From Vigna angularis (taxonomy: Eukaryota > Streptophyta > Magnoliopsida > Fabales > Fabaceae): a stretch of 64,000 bases of DNA. Every line of letters starts with the position of its first letter. The stretch's first letter is position 1. The stretch covers positions 23,592,371-23,656,370 of the forward strand of contig NC_068976.1 in the NCBI RefSeq assembly GCF_016808095.1, read 5' to 3'. The notes beneath the pieces are model-generated. The model was given only the letters and a program-made list of their open reading frames with translations, was not told where the DNA came from and made no database searches. A program made the position numbers and the translations under genes. This document shows positions 35,713-47,092 of this stretch, in pieces.

Positions 35713-37581
35713 TAGCGTCCAGCACCAAAAATTCTGGTTCTGCACTTTTGTTTTTCTTGATTTATGATGAGTTTCCCATTCTTTTGCACTCTTTCACACA
35801 CTCCTTTTGATGTGTTTTTATACCTTTTTGTGTTGTGGTACCTTTGGGAAGCTTAATTCTAAGACTTCCCTCTTTGTTCTTGTACTTTTGTCTTTGTTTG
35901 TTTTGGCTTTCATTGTTTTGTTTCTTTGCTTTCTTTTGCTTATTTCTTTTAGTTTGTTTTATGGATTCTTCTCTTCAGTTGTTGACTATGAGATACTAAG
36001 TTTGCTTTGAGCTTTCTTATTACAGGATAAGATCTTCCTTAGGAATTAAAGAGTTTAAAACCACCAGTGGCCAACCTTTGAGGCATGCGTGAGTTGAGCA
36101 CCATATGAAATGAAGATTTTGCTGCTCGTGTAGCATGGCCTGGGGGCCAGGCCCCTACTGATGGGGGAAGTGGAGCAGTTGCGGAGTATAAGCTACTGTT
36201 GGAGGAAGATGTTTCAGATGGAAGTGAAGCTAGTGTCTTACACTGCTGGAGCTGTAAAGAGTCCATTTTAATTCGGTTTTTCAGTTTTAATTTCAAGTTT
36301 TATTTACTTTCAGTATTTGTGTTTTTGATTTCTTTTTTTGAATTGCCTTGTGGATAGTTCTTGTGCAATTGGTCTGGTGATTTGAGTGAATCATTTTCTA
36401 TGCTTGAATTGAATACAAATCTGTTGTGCTTGCTCTTTATCCATGAGAATTGTTTTGAAAATCTAATTGGGATTATGTGGTTTAACCTAGTTGAACAGAG
36501 ATTGTGGTTGCTTGTATATGTTTAGATAGATGCTTGGTTTTAATTGTGATCAATATTCTTGGCATGATGTTTATCAAATTTTGGAACCTTGAGTGAACCT
36601 GTGAGATGTTGTGCCTCAGAGTTTATTGCTGAATGTTATTACTTTGGAATCACAGTTGATTTTGCCTAAGTTTCTCTATTTGAACTGTTACTTGCATGTT
36701 ACAAATGATCAAGGCCATCTTGTTCTTCCACCTCTTCTACATTTTGAGCCTAAAAGCCAATGTATAACCTTTGAACCGTAAAGAAAACTTTCTCATTCCC
36801 GAAACCTTAAGCCTATTGAAAAATCATTAACCTCCTTACCTTGAGTAGAGATGAACATATATGTTAGAGTGAGGAGAATGGTCTAAGTTTGGGGGAGTTC
36901 TTGTCAAAAGGAGAGCATTGAGAAAAACAATAAGTTGAGTAAAAAGAAAGAAAAAGAAAGGAGAAGAAGAAAAACAAGAAAAATGAAGTCAATGAAAAAA
37001 GAGTTGGGAAATAAGTTGAGAGTGGTTTATTCAATTTTGGAGAAAAAGAGATACTATGCTATATCATGAATTAAATTGTTTGTTCTCTTATCTCAAGGTG
37101 CTTTGTTGTCCAGAAAAACCAATTTTTCTTCTTAGCCCAGCCACAATACAAGCCAATCAAAGTCCTTGTGATGTAACTTGTTTGTTAATGTGTTTGAAAT
37201 TGTTGAAATGAAAGGCAAAGTTGATTTGTGTAACATTGTGATATTTGAGAGTTAGACACACATCCTTATACACCATTGTGCTTGAGTGAAACACTTTCTT
37301 TGGTGAGGATTGGTTCCATGCACTCATTGAAAACAACTTGCCATGTTTGTTGATCTATCATTTGCATCTGTCATGTGATTTTGAACTGTTAGCACCATGA
37401 TTGAAGTTTAGCTTGCTAAGACAATATTGTCTCTTGAATGTGATTTATAAGAGCAAGCATGATTGATTTTGTTTATTTGATTTAAATTGACTCTTGGATT
37501 GTTAGACCATTGTGATTGAATTGTTTGCTAGGAGAAGTACTTTTGCTTGAGGACAAGCAAAGTTGTAAGTTTGGGGGTATT

Positions 37582-38747
37582 TGATAATGCTAAATTTTAC
37601 CATTATTTAAGCATCATTTTAGTAGCAAAATCAACTCCTTTCTAACTTGTAACTTGTTTAATCCTCGTCTTTTGTCATGTTTTCTAAATATTTGTGTTTT
37701 TGGCTATTTTGATGTACTTTCGTCAATAATCCCTTATTTTGTAGCTAAAAATGAGCTTGGAAGACTCTCCAACAAACTATAGAACTGGACCAAGAAATTA
37801 GCACGAAGAAATGCCATCAGCAGTGCAAGGACGTTCGTCCAGGAAGGAGGACGCTCGTCCCGGGACAGTGGACGTTCGTCCAGGCAGGAGGACGCTCGTC
37901 CAGGAGGACGCTCGTCCGAGGACGCTCGTCTCAGAAGCGGGCGCTCGTCCAAGAGAGCGGACGTTCGTCCAGGAAGAGGACGCTCGTCCTAGGACGCTCG
38001 TCCAGCCAGACACGAGGGACGCTCGTCCAGAAGAGGACGTTCGTCCATGCAGAAGGAGGACGTTCGTCCAGGAGAGGTCGTTCGTCCCAGGCAGAGAACG
38101 CTCGTCCAGCCAGGCAGAAGTGGACGCTCGTCCAGCCAGGCAGAGGACGCTCGTCCAGGACGCTCGTCCAGGAAAGAGGACGCTCGTCCAGGAAGGAGGA
38201 CGCTCGTCCAAATGCGAGAGGCTCGCGCTCGGGCGCGAAAACAGAGGGGCGCCCGGGCGCGACTTTTCGCCAGATTTGAATTTTTGCGAGAGCTTCGCGC
38301 TCGGGCGCGACTGACAGAGGGCGCCCGGGCGCGACTTTTACTGATGTGGCAGACAGCTTATTTAACCCTAAAACGCGAAGGGGAAAGGGTCTTTGGTCAT
38401 TTGGAGGCGCGATTTCACTAAGAGGAGAGCTTGGAGGGCTGCTAGGGTTCGTGGGAACACTCCCTTCTTCCTCTTGGGTTCTCCTTCTTCTTCCATCTTC
38501 CATGTTGTAAGCTTTAGGGTTCTCCATGGAAATGGAGAACCAAACCCATCTTGTTGGGATTAGTTGTAGCCTTTGAATTCTTGTGTAATTGTTGAATGAT
38601 TTGATTATATATATGCCTTTTCTATCAATTGCTAGTATTCTTGTTTCCAATCTTAAAGCTTGCATGTAATGGGAACGTTCATGGCTTGATTTTGGGGTTT
38701 TATGGATTATGGGAACGTAAGATGAAATCTTGAACTGAAATAAGAGT
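37582..38747 (+). repeat. 3' LTR of the Athila-like element, first part
   Basis: Matches the first 1166 bp of 32987-34713 and stops at AGAGT, where the Tat element begins. It continues at 48090. Confidence 0.9.
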
Positions 38748-39739
38748 TGTTTCGGATGTGTAGGGCTGTGCAGTTCCAAACCTCCACGTCCTCCTGTCAA
38801 TTTGTCCTGGTAGCTGATCTTCTATGTTGACTCTCCGTTCCTTCTTTCAATCCTGAGGGGCGGAGACCTGCAAAAGATTCTCCGATGCCAAAGTCAGTTT
38901 CAGATCCATGGCTTCTCTCAGGGATAGTAATCGATGTGCATTTAATGTAACCTACTTACCACTCACCGTCAACCTGTATTTATAGTTTTCGCTATGGGCT
39001 TGGGATTAGTGGAAAGTTAATCACGGCCCAATCAGCCCAATAGCTCCTAATTTCTACTTACCTCTAAACCAGGTCAATTTTACCTGAGCCGCCGTAATTA
39101 GTGGTTTTGGTCGGTCAGTGTGGTACGGGCGTCCGCCCAAGTTATACGGGCGTTCGTCTTCCCTATGGACGGCTCAGGCATTACATTGGGCGGACGATCC
39201 TCTGCAATGTCGTCCGGTACTTAGTTGGGCGGGAGATCCTCTATGAGGTCGTCCGGCACTTAGTTGGGCGGACGATCCCCTATGTGGTCGTCCGGCACTT
39301 CGTTGGGCGGGCGATCCTCTATGCGATCGCCCGGCACTTCGTTGGTTGGGCGATCCTCTATGCGGTCGCCCAGCACTTCCTGATGCTAGACGTCTCTCAG
39401 CATTTTCTTGAAGGACAGTTTTTGTGAGCATGGAGAGTGCGGCGCTGTCTCGTGGTGATGGAATTCCTTGTGAGTTCTTCAAAGTTTCTCTTAGAGACAG
39501 AGGTTCTACCCAGTTGGTCGGCGTAGGCACCGAGATGGTCGGACGACCTCCTTAGTGGGCGTCCATACGTGTGACGCCGGGCATTCGCTGGTGTAGGAGT
39601 TTATACGGGTCTGGGTTCAATCCGTACCTACTTGGGCGGTACAGCATTTGTCTGTGGCGGGCGTGACACGGGCGTCCTTTGGGCGGCGCCCGTCACTTCA
39701 TGGGCGCCCTTCGTACGGCGCCCGGCTCCCCCTGGTACA
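38748..39739 (-). repeat. 3' LTR of Tat element (992 bp)
   Basis: Starts TGTTTCGGATG and ends CTGGTACA on the + strand. A - strand TATA box (CTATAAATACAG) is at 38974-38985. It contains the 39-bp hairpin array. Confidence 0.92.
39186..39380. repeat. 39-bp hairpin tandem repeat, 5 copies (3' LTR)
   Basis: Units start at 39186, 39225, 39264, 39303 and 39342. Each has a 7-bp left arm and right arm around a 12-base loop: CGGACGA/TCGTCCG in units 1 and 3, CGGGCGA/TCGCCCG in unit 4 and TGGGCGA/TCGCCCA in unit 5. The arms change together, keeping base pairing; unit 2 (CGGGAGA) is the only imperfect one. Confidence 0.9.
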
Positions 39740-39755
39740 CAAGCCCCCCAAGTCC
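39740..39755 (-). other. Polypurine tract of Tat element
   Basis: On the - strand ACTTGGGGGGCTTG directly precedes the 3' LTR. A similar tract occurs beside the short element at 29298-29312. Confidence 0.7.
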
Positions 39756-39972
39756 TAGTGCACGTAGTGAACGTAGGATTTTGAATACGGCGCGCCTTGG
39801 CTCAGGAACCCGCAATTGGGCTTTATCCAGTGGGCTTTTTGAGTTTGAATCTTAGGCGGGAAAACACGTGGCGCGTTCCTATTGATTGAAGGTCTACCGT
39901 CGCCAAATCCGGAGCGTTGGTCGTGTTGAATCTGGACGACCAGGATACACCCAACGGTTACTGAATTTTTCC

Positions 39973-39980
39973 TATAAATA
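39973..39980 (+). promoter_or_regulatory. TATA box of the antisense gene
   Basis: TATAAATA lies 75 bp upstream of ATG 40055 on the + strand, a normal plant spacing. It is outside the LTR, so the antisense gene seems to have its own promoter. Confidence 0.65.
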
Positions 39981-40054
39981 GCGGATTAGAGGATGTCATT
40001 TTCACTTATCTTCATTACTCCAGAGCTCAAGATTCTTTTTCCCTCAGGTAATAA

Positions 40055-42255
40055 ATGGCATCTGTGTCCATCGAGTCAGGTTCGGGGTCGTCGGGCGGAG
40101 TCCGGGAGGGGTCGGCGCGGGGCGACAGCAGCGATTCTCTCAGCTCAGTTTCTTCTCATTTTTTGGAAGAGGCGATTGGGTCTTCTGGGGCGGACCACGA
40201 GTCACCGGTATCGGCGGATGAGCGGATCTTCCACGGCGTACCGTTATTCTTGCTCAAGGGCGGTATTCGTGTAATCGGGTCCCCCTTTGAACCAGAAGGT
40301 CAGGGGGTGGTGGCGTGTGACTTGGCTCCCCCTATTCCTAGCCGGTATGCATCCTGCTACGCTTTCCGCAAGGAGTTGGAGTGGCGGATCCGCCATACCC
40401 ATATCGTCCGGGATGTGGAAGACTCAAAGTTAATTCTTGCCGGGGTGACTTTGTTAAATGAAAGGGTGTTCCACGATGGGCGGTCTAGCCCGTGTGATTT
40501 CTTCTTCATGTACGTGACCTTCTTTACCCATCTTTTCATCCGGGTTCCTTTTACTAGATTTCAAATGGCGATTCTTCGGGAGGTCAATGTGGCTCCCACG
40601 CAGCTGCATCCTAATTCGTGGGCGGCCGTGCAGGCGTTTCTGGCGATGTGTTTAGCAGTGGGCGTCACTCCCACCATCCCGGTATTCTTTTACTATTTCG
40701 AAGTCCGCCCTTCTCGTTCTGGCGGTTGGGTGTCTTTTACCTCGGTGCGGGGCAGGACCCTTTTCCGCCCCTTTTCTGATTCCTTCAAAAATTTTAAACA
40801 ACATTACTTTAAAATAATCGTTGACAAAGCCGGCGTCCGCGAATTTTCTGATAGTGAAGGGAGGTTGTTGTTTCCATTCTATTGGACAAGAGATCCCCGA
40901 CATATAAGGGCGACTCCCATAGGAGCCTTGACAGCACCGGACCTAGAAGCTGTGCGCACCATTAACGCCCTCCCCCGCCGGATCTTCGCCCGTCACTTGG
41001 TCGAATGCCTTAGTCTTGAGGATTGTGGACCAAAGGCGTTCGGTACGGTCTTGTCATATTGGGTGTGTTTTATTTTTCGCATACTGACGTTAAATTCTGA
41101 ATTTTCTTGTTTTTTGCAGAACTAATGACGAATCCGGGCCCCCGCAAATCCAACTTTTTCGCCCTAAGGAAGAAGTCCGGGGCAAGCTCGTCGACCGCCC
41201 GGCCGACCACTGTTCCGAATGCGCCCCGCCCTCCTCCCTCTGGTGTCCGTCTGACGGCCGCTCGCGCTATTCCTAAGGCAGGAGTCCCCCCCATATTCAA
41301 AACCGGGGGTTCCAATGTCGAGGTGCCGCCTCCCAATCCCCCGCCAGAATTGAAGGCCGCCCAAGTGGGCCCGTTGTCTGAGGCAGCCACTATTTCTGCT
41401 GATCTGTCGAAGCGCAAGAGAGACGAACCCACTGCTGAAGGGCGTAGAGACAAAGAGGGGTCGTCGTCTCGCTCAGCCTCGAAGAAGGCCCGGAAGGGCA
41501 AAGACAAGGAGAAGGATCGGGGGAAAGCCCCGGCCGCTCCTCTTCCTGGCGGCATTTTTAGCCCGGCGTTCAGCATGAGCGACCGGGCCAAATTTCACAT
41601 GAGCTCCTCCCAACGGGCGCTCATCGAACCTCTTTCCGAGTTGGAGCTTACGAACGCCATGCTGGAGATGTCTACCCGGACATCCGCCTTGGCTTGGTAT
41701 CTGAGGGAGTTCGCCGACCGCCCCGGAGTGGCAGAGGTCCGGGCCGAGCTTGACAGAGAGAAGAAAAACGCGGCCTCCCTTCAGCTGACTTTGGAGGAGA
41801 TGGTCCTCAACCAAGACGAATATGATAAGAGGATCGAGCAGCTGGAGGCCGACCTAGAAAAAGCCAAGAGGGAGTCCGCTGAAGGGTTGGCAGCCGCCCG
41901 GGCCGAGCAGGAGCGCTTGGCGGAAGAAAGCCGTCAGAAAATTGAGCTGCTGGAGGCGGAGGTAACCCGCACGAAGGAGGCCGAATCATGCCGCGCCAAG
42001 GCCAATGAGGAGCTCACTCTTGAGGTGGCCAAGGCCAAGGAGCAGATTGCTGAGTTGGAGTCCACCATCCTGTTTGAACATGAGGAGGGCTTCAACAAAG
42101 CCCTTCGTCAAGTGACCCTTCTGGCGGGCATCAAGGATCCCTTTGCTCTTGGCGTGGATATAGAGAAGGACGTCTTCAACGGCGTCCTCGTGGATTTGAA
42201 TGCCGTCGAAGAGAATGAGCCAACTGTGGAGGCCGCCGGGGGCGGGAAGAGTTAA
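40055..42255 (+). CDS. Antisense ORF of Tat element, two exons (putative gypsy-type transposon protein)
   Basis: Exon 1 is 40055-41042 and exon 2 is 41120-42255, joined across a 77-bp GT-AG intron (G|GTACGG ... TTGCAG|AA). The join gives 708 codons in frame, reading GPKAF-ELMTNPG. The N-terminal half (FHGVPLFLLKGGIRVIG, VPFTRFQMAILREVNVAPTQ) resembles, from memory, the Pfam 'putative gypsy type transposon' domain (Transposase_28). The C-terminal half is Lys/Glu-rich and predicted coiled coil (about residues 560-660). Related antisense ORFs are known in Tat-lineage elements; their function is unknown. The frame is intact, with TATA box, start and splice sites, while the element's own pol is defective. 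Exon borders are my prediction. Confidence 0.8.
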
Positions 42256-42571
42256 AATTTTTCTTTAAACTGTTGACCATCCGTCCAACGTCTAGAGTGT
42301 TTCAGATGTTGGCCGGGCGATCTTTTTTGTAAATCTCAGCGCCTTTGAGCGCAAATGATTAATACACAGCTATTTCTTTCAATTTTATGTTTGATGAGTT
42401 GTGCCTTCATTCTTTGGACGGGGATGTTCTCCTTATTTTAAATTTGGGATCTCATCCATGGTCCGGCTTTCGCTCCCACGGACGGCCACGTTTATTTTGC
42501 GAAACGAAGTAATTCTCGGAAGAATATTAAGTTACTTAAACGCTTGAGGACTTTCATTGTTGTTTTTTAGG

Positions 42572-42930
42572 AGCGGACGGTCCTCAGTAGGGAGTTGTTC
42601 CCGAAAGAACACTCTAAGTTATTCCCGGAGGAAAACTTTCGCCTGTTTTGTGGGGCGGACGGTCCCCAATAGAGAGTTGTTCCCGGAAGAACATTCTAAG
42701 TTATTCCCGGAGGAAAACTTTCGCCTGTTTTGTGGGGCGGACGGTCCCCAATAGAGAGTTGTTCCCGGAAGAACACTCTAAGTTATTCCCGGAGGAAAAC
42801 TTTCGCCTGTTTTGTGGGGCGGACGGTCCCCAGTAGAGAGTTGTTCCCGGAAGAACACTCTAAGTTATTCCCGGAGGAAAACTTTCGCCTGTTTTGTGTG
42901 GCGGACGGTCCCCAATAGAGAGTTGTTCCT
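42572..42930. repeat. 82-bp tandem repeat, about 4.3 copies
   Basis: Units of GGCGGACGGTCCCCAATAGA, then GTTGTTCCCGGAAGAAC and TTATTCCCGGAGGAAAACTT, recur every 82 bp (phase marks at 42648, 42730 and 42812). The array lies between the 3' ends of the convergent antisense gene and gag-pol, so it may hold the 3' ends of both transcripts (inference). Confidence 0.9.
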
Positions 42931-43023
42931 GACTGACTCTTTACCGAATGTAGTTGTTGGTGCGAGAATATCCTGTCATTCATTTATATGGGACAACTGT
43001 TCATGTCATTTACATCATACAAA

Positions 43024-46000
43024 TTAGCTAAAATAGAACTTCAAGTGTGTGGCGTTCCAAGTATTAGGAATGGGACGTCCGCCCGTTTGCTCCAGTCTGT
43101 ACGCCCCATTTCCTAGGGTCTCTGATATTCGATAAGGCCCCTCCCACTTAGCAGCAAGTTTTCCATGTGTCGGATTTCGGCGAGCATCCCCTGCTTTTCT
43201 CCATACTAGGTCTCCCTCTTGGAAGCTCCTTGGTCGCACTTTGGAGTTATATTTCCTCTCAACCACACGTTTGCATGCTTCGGCTCTTAACGCCGCTCGA
43301 TCGCGCCGTTCGTCTAAGGAGTCTAATTCAATCCTCAGCTCCCGGTCATTGAGGTGTAAGTCCTCAACTTGTCGCCTCAGGGACGGCTCCCCCAACTCGA
43401 CCGGCAACATGGCGTCTGTGCCGTAAGTTAGGTTGAAAGGAGTTTCGCCAGTGGTCCCGTGAGGCGTGCATCTATACGCCCAGAGGACTTCGGGTAACTC
43501 GTCTACCCAGGCTCCCTTTCTCTCGCCTAAACGACGCTTGAGTTCTGAGACGATGGTCTTGTTCATTGCTTCGGCTTGACCGTTCGTCTGGGGGTGTTCG
43601 ACCGAGCTGGTGATGCGCTTTATCCCCAGTCCTTTGAAGAATTCGGCGAGTTTCTTGTCAATGAACTGTCGGCCATTATCCGTGATGATGGATCGAGGGA
43701 GGCCGAAGCGACATATCAGTTTCCAACAGAACTTCTGGACCTAGGCGGCCGTAATGGTTGCCAAGGGCTCGGCCTCTACCCACTTGGTGAAGTAATCAAC
43801 TGCCACCAAAAGGAACTTCTTCTGTGCGCGCCCTACAGGGAACGGTCCAACAATATCCATTCCCCATTGGGCGAACGGCCATGGGGAAGATATTGAGTGT
43901 AAAGCGTGTGGCGGCAGGTGGGAATTGTTGGAGTGTTCTTGACACCGGATGCACTTTTGGACAAACACTCTGGTGTCTGCCTCCATGGTAGGCCAATAAT
44001 ACCCGGCTCTCAGCAGCCGGGCTTTCAACGTTCTCCAACCCGTATGGAGACCACAAACGCCGTTGTGAAGTTCGTCCATGACATAACGGGCCTCTTCGCT
44101 TCCTAAGCACTTGAGGAGGGGGGAGGAGAATCCTCTTCGGTACAAGTCATCCCCTATGACAAGGTAACGGGCGACTTTTTTGGCGTCATGAGGGGTAACC
44201 GTCCTTCCTTCGTCTTGGCGGGTCATGATTTCTCTGACTTCCATCCGCCAATCACTCCCTCCACCGGATACAGCCGAACATTCCACCGAGGGCTGGAGTA
44301 ACACTTGTCTTACAATGGTAGTTAGTTGTCCCTTTTCTTTCCCGGAACTGAGTTTGGACAGTACGTCGGCCCTAGCGTTTTTCAGGCCGAATGGCATCAC
44401 TTCATAGCAGAAGTTTGCTTTCTCCGTGATGAAGGCCGTCTTTTCAACGTCCGGCCCGTACATGGGTATTTGGTTATACCCGGAATAAGCATCTAAGAAA
44501 CTTAACACTCGGTGTCCAGAAGCCCCGTCCACCAGGGCATCTATGCTAGGCAAGGGGTGGGAGTCTTTTGGACAAGCCTTGTTTAAGTCCGTGTAATCTG
44601 TACACATGCGCCACTTCCCACTTGCTTTTTTCACCATCACTACGTTAGCCAACCACGTAGTATATGTAACTTCTCGGACAAACCCAGCCTCCTTCAGCTT
44701 CCTCACCTCCTCCTGCACGGCCTGTCGTTTTTCGTCGCCAATCCTCCGCTTCTTCTGCGCGACCGGGCGGGCATCCCTAAAAAGCGAAAGCTTGTGGGTC
44801 ATGACGGCAGGATGGATACCCGGCATATCGGCCGCCGTCCACGCGAATAGATCCCTATTGGTCCACAGGAGTGCTCTCAACTCCTTTTCTAGGTCGGGAT
44901 CCATTTCTTTGGCGATGGCAGTCGTATGGGCGGGGTCCCTTCCTATTAAAACAGGCTGGGTGTCCCCCATTGGTTCCAGCCGGTCCTCAGTGTTCGTCCT
45001 GGGGTCAAGATTCGCCATTGCAACCTCCGAACCGATCGCTCTACGTTTTGACTGCCGGGTGTGCAACTTCAAACCCGCTGCGTAACACTCTCGGGCCGTC
45101 TTTTGGTCCGCCCGAACAGTACATATAGTCCCTTTTTCGGACGGATACTTCATTGTGAGGTGGGGCGTGGAAACGATTGCTCCAAACGCATTTAAACATG
45201 GTCGTCCGAGCAATACATTGTACGAGGTGTTAGCCTCGACTAGCAAGTATCGAATCCTCTTTTCCTCGCTATATCGGCCGGTTCCCAGCCTTGTCCTCAA
45301 TTCCACATACCCCCTAGTATCGACCCTTTCTCCTGCAAATCCCACGATCTGGCCATCGTAGGGGACGACAAGGTCCTCTGAGATGTCCATTTGCTGAAAA
45401 GTTTTCCAATACAAGATGTTGACCGAGCTCCCCTGGTCGACCAGAACTTTGCTGACTCCGTACCTGGCTATCTCGGCCGTTACGACCATCGGATCATCCT
45501 GGTCAGGATCTGGGGCATGAAAATCTTCATCCGAGAATGTGATAGGCGGCATGGTCCGCCGCGGTTTGTCCACCGAATTCACCGATTGGAGGGCTCGTAT
45601 GTGGCGCTTCCGAGCAGAGGAGGATGACCCTCCCCCTGCGAACCCTCCTGAGATCGTGTTGATGTGCCCCCGTAGAAGGCGTTCTCGACTTCGGCTTCGG
45701 CTTCGGCTTTGGCTTCGTCTCCTCTCTGATCGAGGTCGCTCGGTCCTTGTCGGTCTCGGCCTGTCCGAACGATATGCCGGTCGCTGAGTAGACCGGGTGG
45801 CCGTATGCGGAGGTCGCTCCTCGCGGACGTATTGCTTGAGCTTTCCCGCCTGGATAAGCTCCTCTATTTTATCCTTAAGGGCCGTGCATTCCTCCGTGGT
45901 GTGGCCCATGTTTCTGTGATAAGCGCAGTGCTTACTTCCATCCGCTCCCTTCGGAGTCTGGCATCCTTCCGGTTGGCGGATTAGGTCCGCGCTAAGCGCT

Positions 46001-47052
46001 TCCCTTAGAATCTTCTCCCTGGGTGCGTTCAAGGGAGTGTATTGCTGGAAACGAGGTCCTCTCTTTTGCTCTTTGTGTCTAAGGCCAGTCGGTCTTCCTG
46101 CCGAGGCACCATTCTTCCCTCCGTCTGCTCTATCGACCTTGGCCTCTTGGCTCTCCCTCCTATATGAGAGTTTCATCTCCTCCACCCTTATTTCGTCGGC
46201 TGCTCTTTCCCTTAATTCCTCCATCGTCTTGGGTGCTCGCCTGCAGACGCTATCCTTGAATGGTCCTGGCTTAAGAGCCGGCAGGACGTAGTGCAGGGCG
46301 AGCTCAGGTGTCAGGCTTTTTACACGCCGGACGGTCTTCTGGTACCTGTCCATGAATGTCCGCAGTGTCTCCTCTTTCCCCTGCTTGAGGGTCATTAACT
46401 CGAACACAGTCAGGTCTTGGGCGCTACTGGCCGCGAACTGTTTAATGAACAGCTGTTTTAAACCAGCGAAGTTCTCAATGGAGTTAGGAGGGAGGGTGTT
46501 GAACCATTCCAGCGCTTCATCCTCTAATGATAATGAGAATGCTCGGCACCAAATGGCGTCATTGCCCGTCCGGAACGCCATTGCGTTCGAGAACGTTTGG
46601 ATGTGGGACGCAGGGTCAGTTGTCCCGTTGTACATTTTAAATTGCGGAGCCACAAATTGCTCCGAGATTTGGACGTTCATTATATTTTGGGTGAACGGCA
46701 GTAGCAAGGTGGATGAAGGTTCCGACTTCACTACCATCCGCCCATCCTCGGCGGCGCTCTCTGCATGCACCGATTTGGCCTTACTTTCTTCCGCTTCAGA
46801 CCCAGTAGGTCTCCAAGTTCTATCGCACTCGGTCTCAGTGGGCGGGTGGTCCCCCGCTATCGCCTTCCCTTTGTCCTTCATTTGCTCACCTTCAGCTATC
46901 CGCCCGACCTCTCGGGCTATTCGGGCTTCACAGTCGGCCTTCACGGCGGCTAGTTCGTCCTCATGCCGCTGCTGCATCTCATCCATCTTTTGCTGCAATA
47001 CGCGAATCATTTCAACTGGATCGTCCATGCCCATGTTTCTTGTGGTCACCAT
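43024..47052 (-). pseudogene. Tat gag-pol, RT core and RNase H deleted
   Basis: A single frame of 1343 codons starts at ATG 47052 (MVTTRNMGMDDP). In order: gag core (CRAFSLSLEDEALEWF), knuckle (CAYHRNMGHTTEEC), Arg/Ser-rich linker, protease (VLVDQGSSVNIL), RT up to CYEVMPFGLKNA, then directly RADVLSKLSS, normally the end of RNase H. The RT YxDD box and nearly all RNase H are missing in an in-frame deletion near 44370-44385. Integrase follows with HHCC finger (HNGVCGLHTGW, CIRCQEH) and catalytic residues (GMDIVGPF, ITDNGRQF, Glu in GQAEA). A TAG at 43741-43743 interrupts integrase. The upstream extension of the frame into the LTR is not coding. The element cannot copy itself unaided. Confidence 0.88.
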
Positions 47053-47071
47053 TGAGTTTTTGAAATCACAC

Positions 47072-47091
47072 GGCCCCACGGTGGGCGCCAA
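47072..47091 (-). other. Primer-binding site of Tat element
   Basis: On the - strand TTGGCGCCCACCGTGGGGCC begins right after the 5' LTR end at 47093. The donor tRNA is not assigned. Degenerate versions lie at 30137-30159 and 32049-32066 beside other Tat-like LTRs. Confidence 0.7.
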
Positions 47092-47092
47092 A

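Larger units (their letters stand above)
34714..37581 (+). other. Internal region of the Athila-like element, non-coding
   Basis: These 2868 bp carry a primer site at the left (34744-34760), a GC-rich duplication (35611-35712), T-rich and AT-rich stretches and the polypurine tract at the right. I found no gag, protease, RT or integrase motif in any frame; the longest open frames are T-rich and look like chance. It could move only with proteins from another element. Confidence 0.75.

Noticed and set aside
33203..38800. Several 100-290 codon frames on both strands across the Athila-like LTRs
   Set aside because: They translate the GGACG(C/T)TCGTCC box in different frames (DERP, LVQ, ARP words) and have no independent support.
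39101..39427. + strand 108-codon frame in the Tat LTR
   Set aside because: Produced by the 39-bp repeat (39 is divisible by three, so the frame stays open); both LTRs carry it and no start signal or domain supports it.
41070..41591. Long - strand frame opposite exon 2 of the antisense gene
   Set aside because: Shadow of the GC-rich coding exon; no recognisable motif and opposite to a well supported gene.
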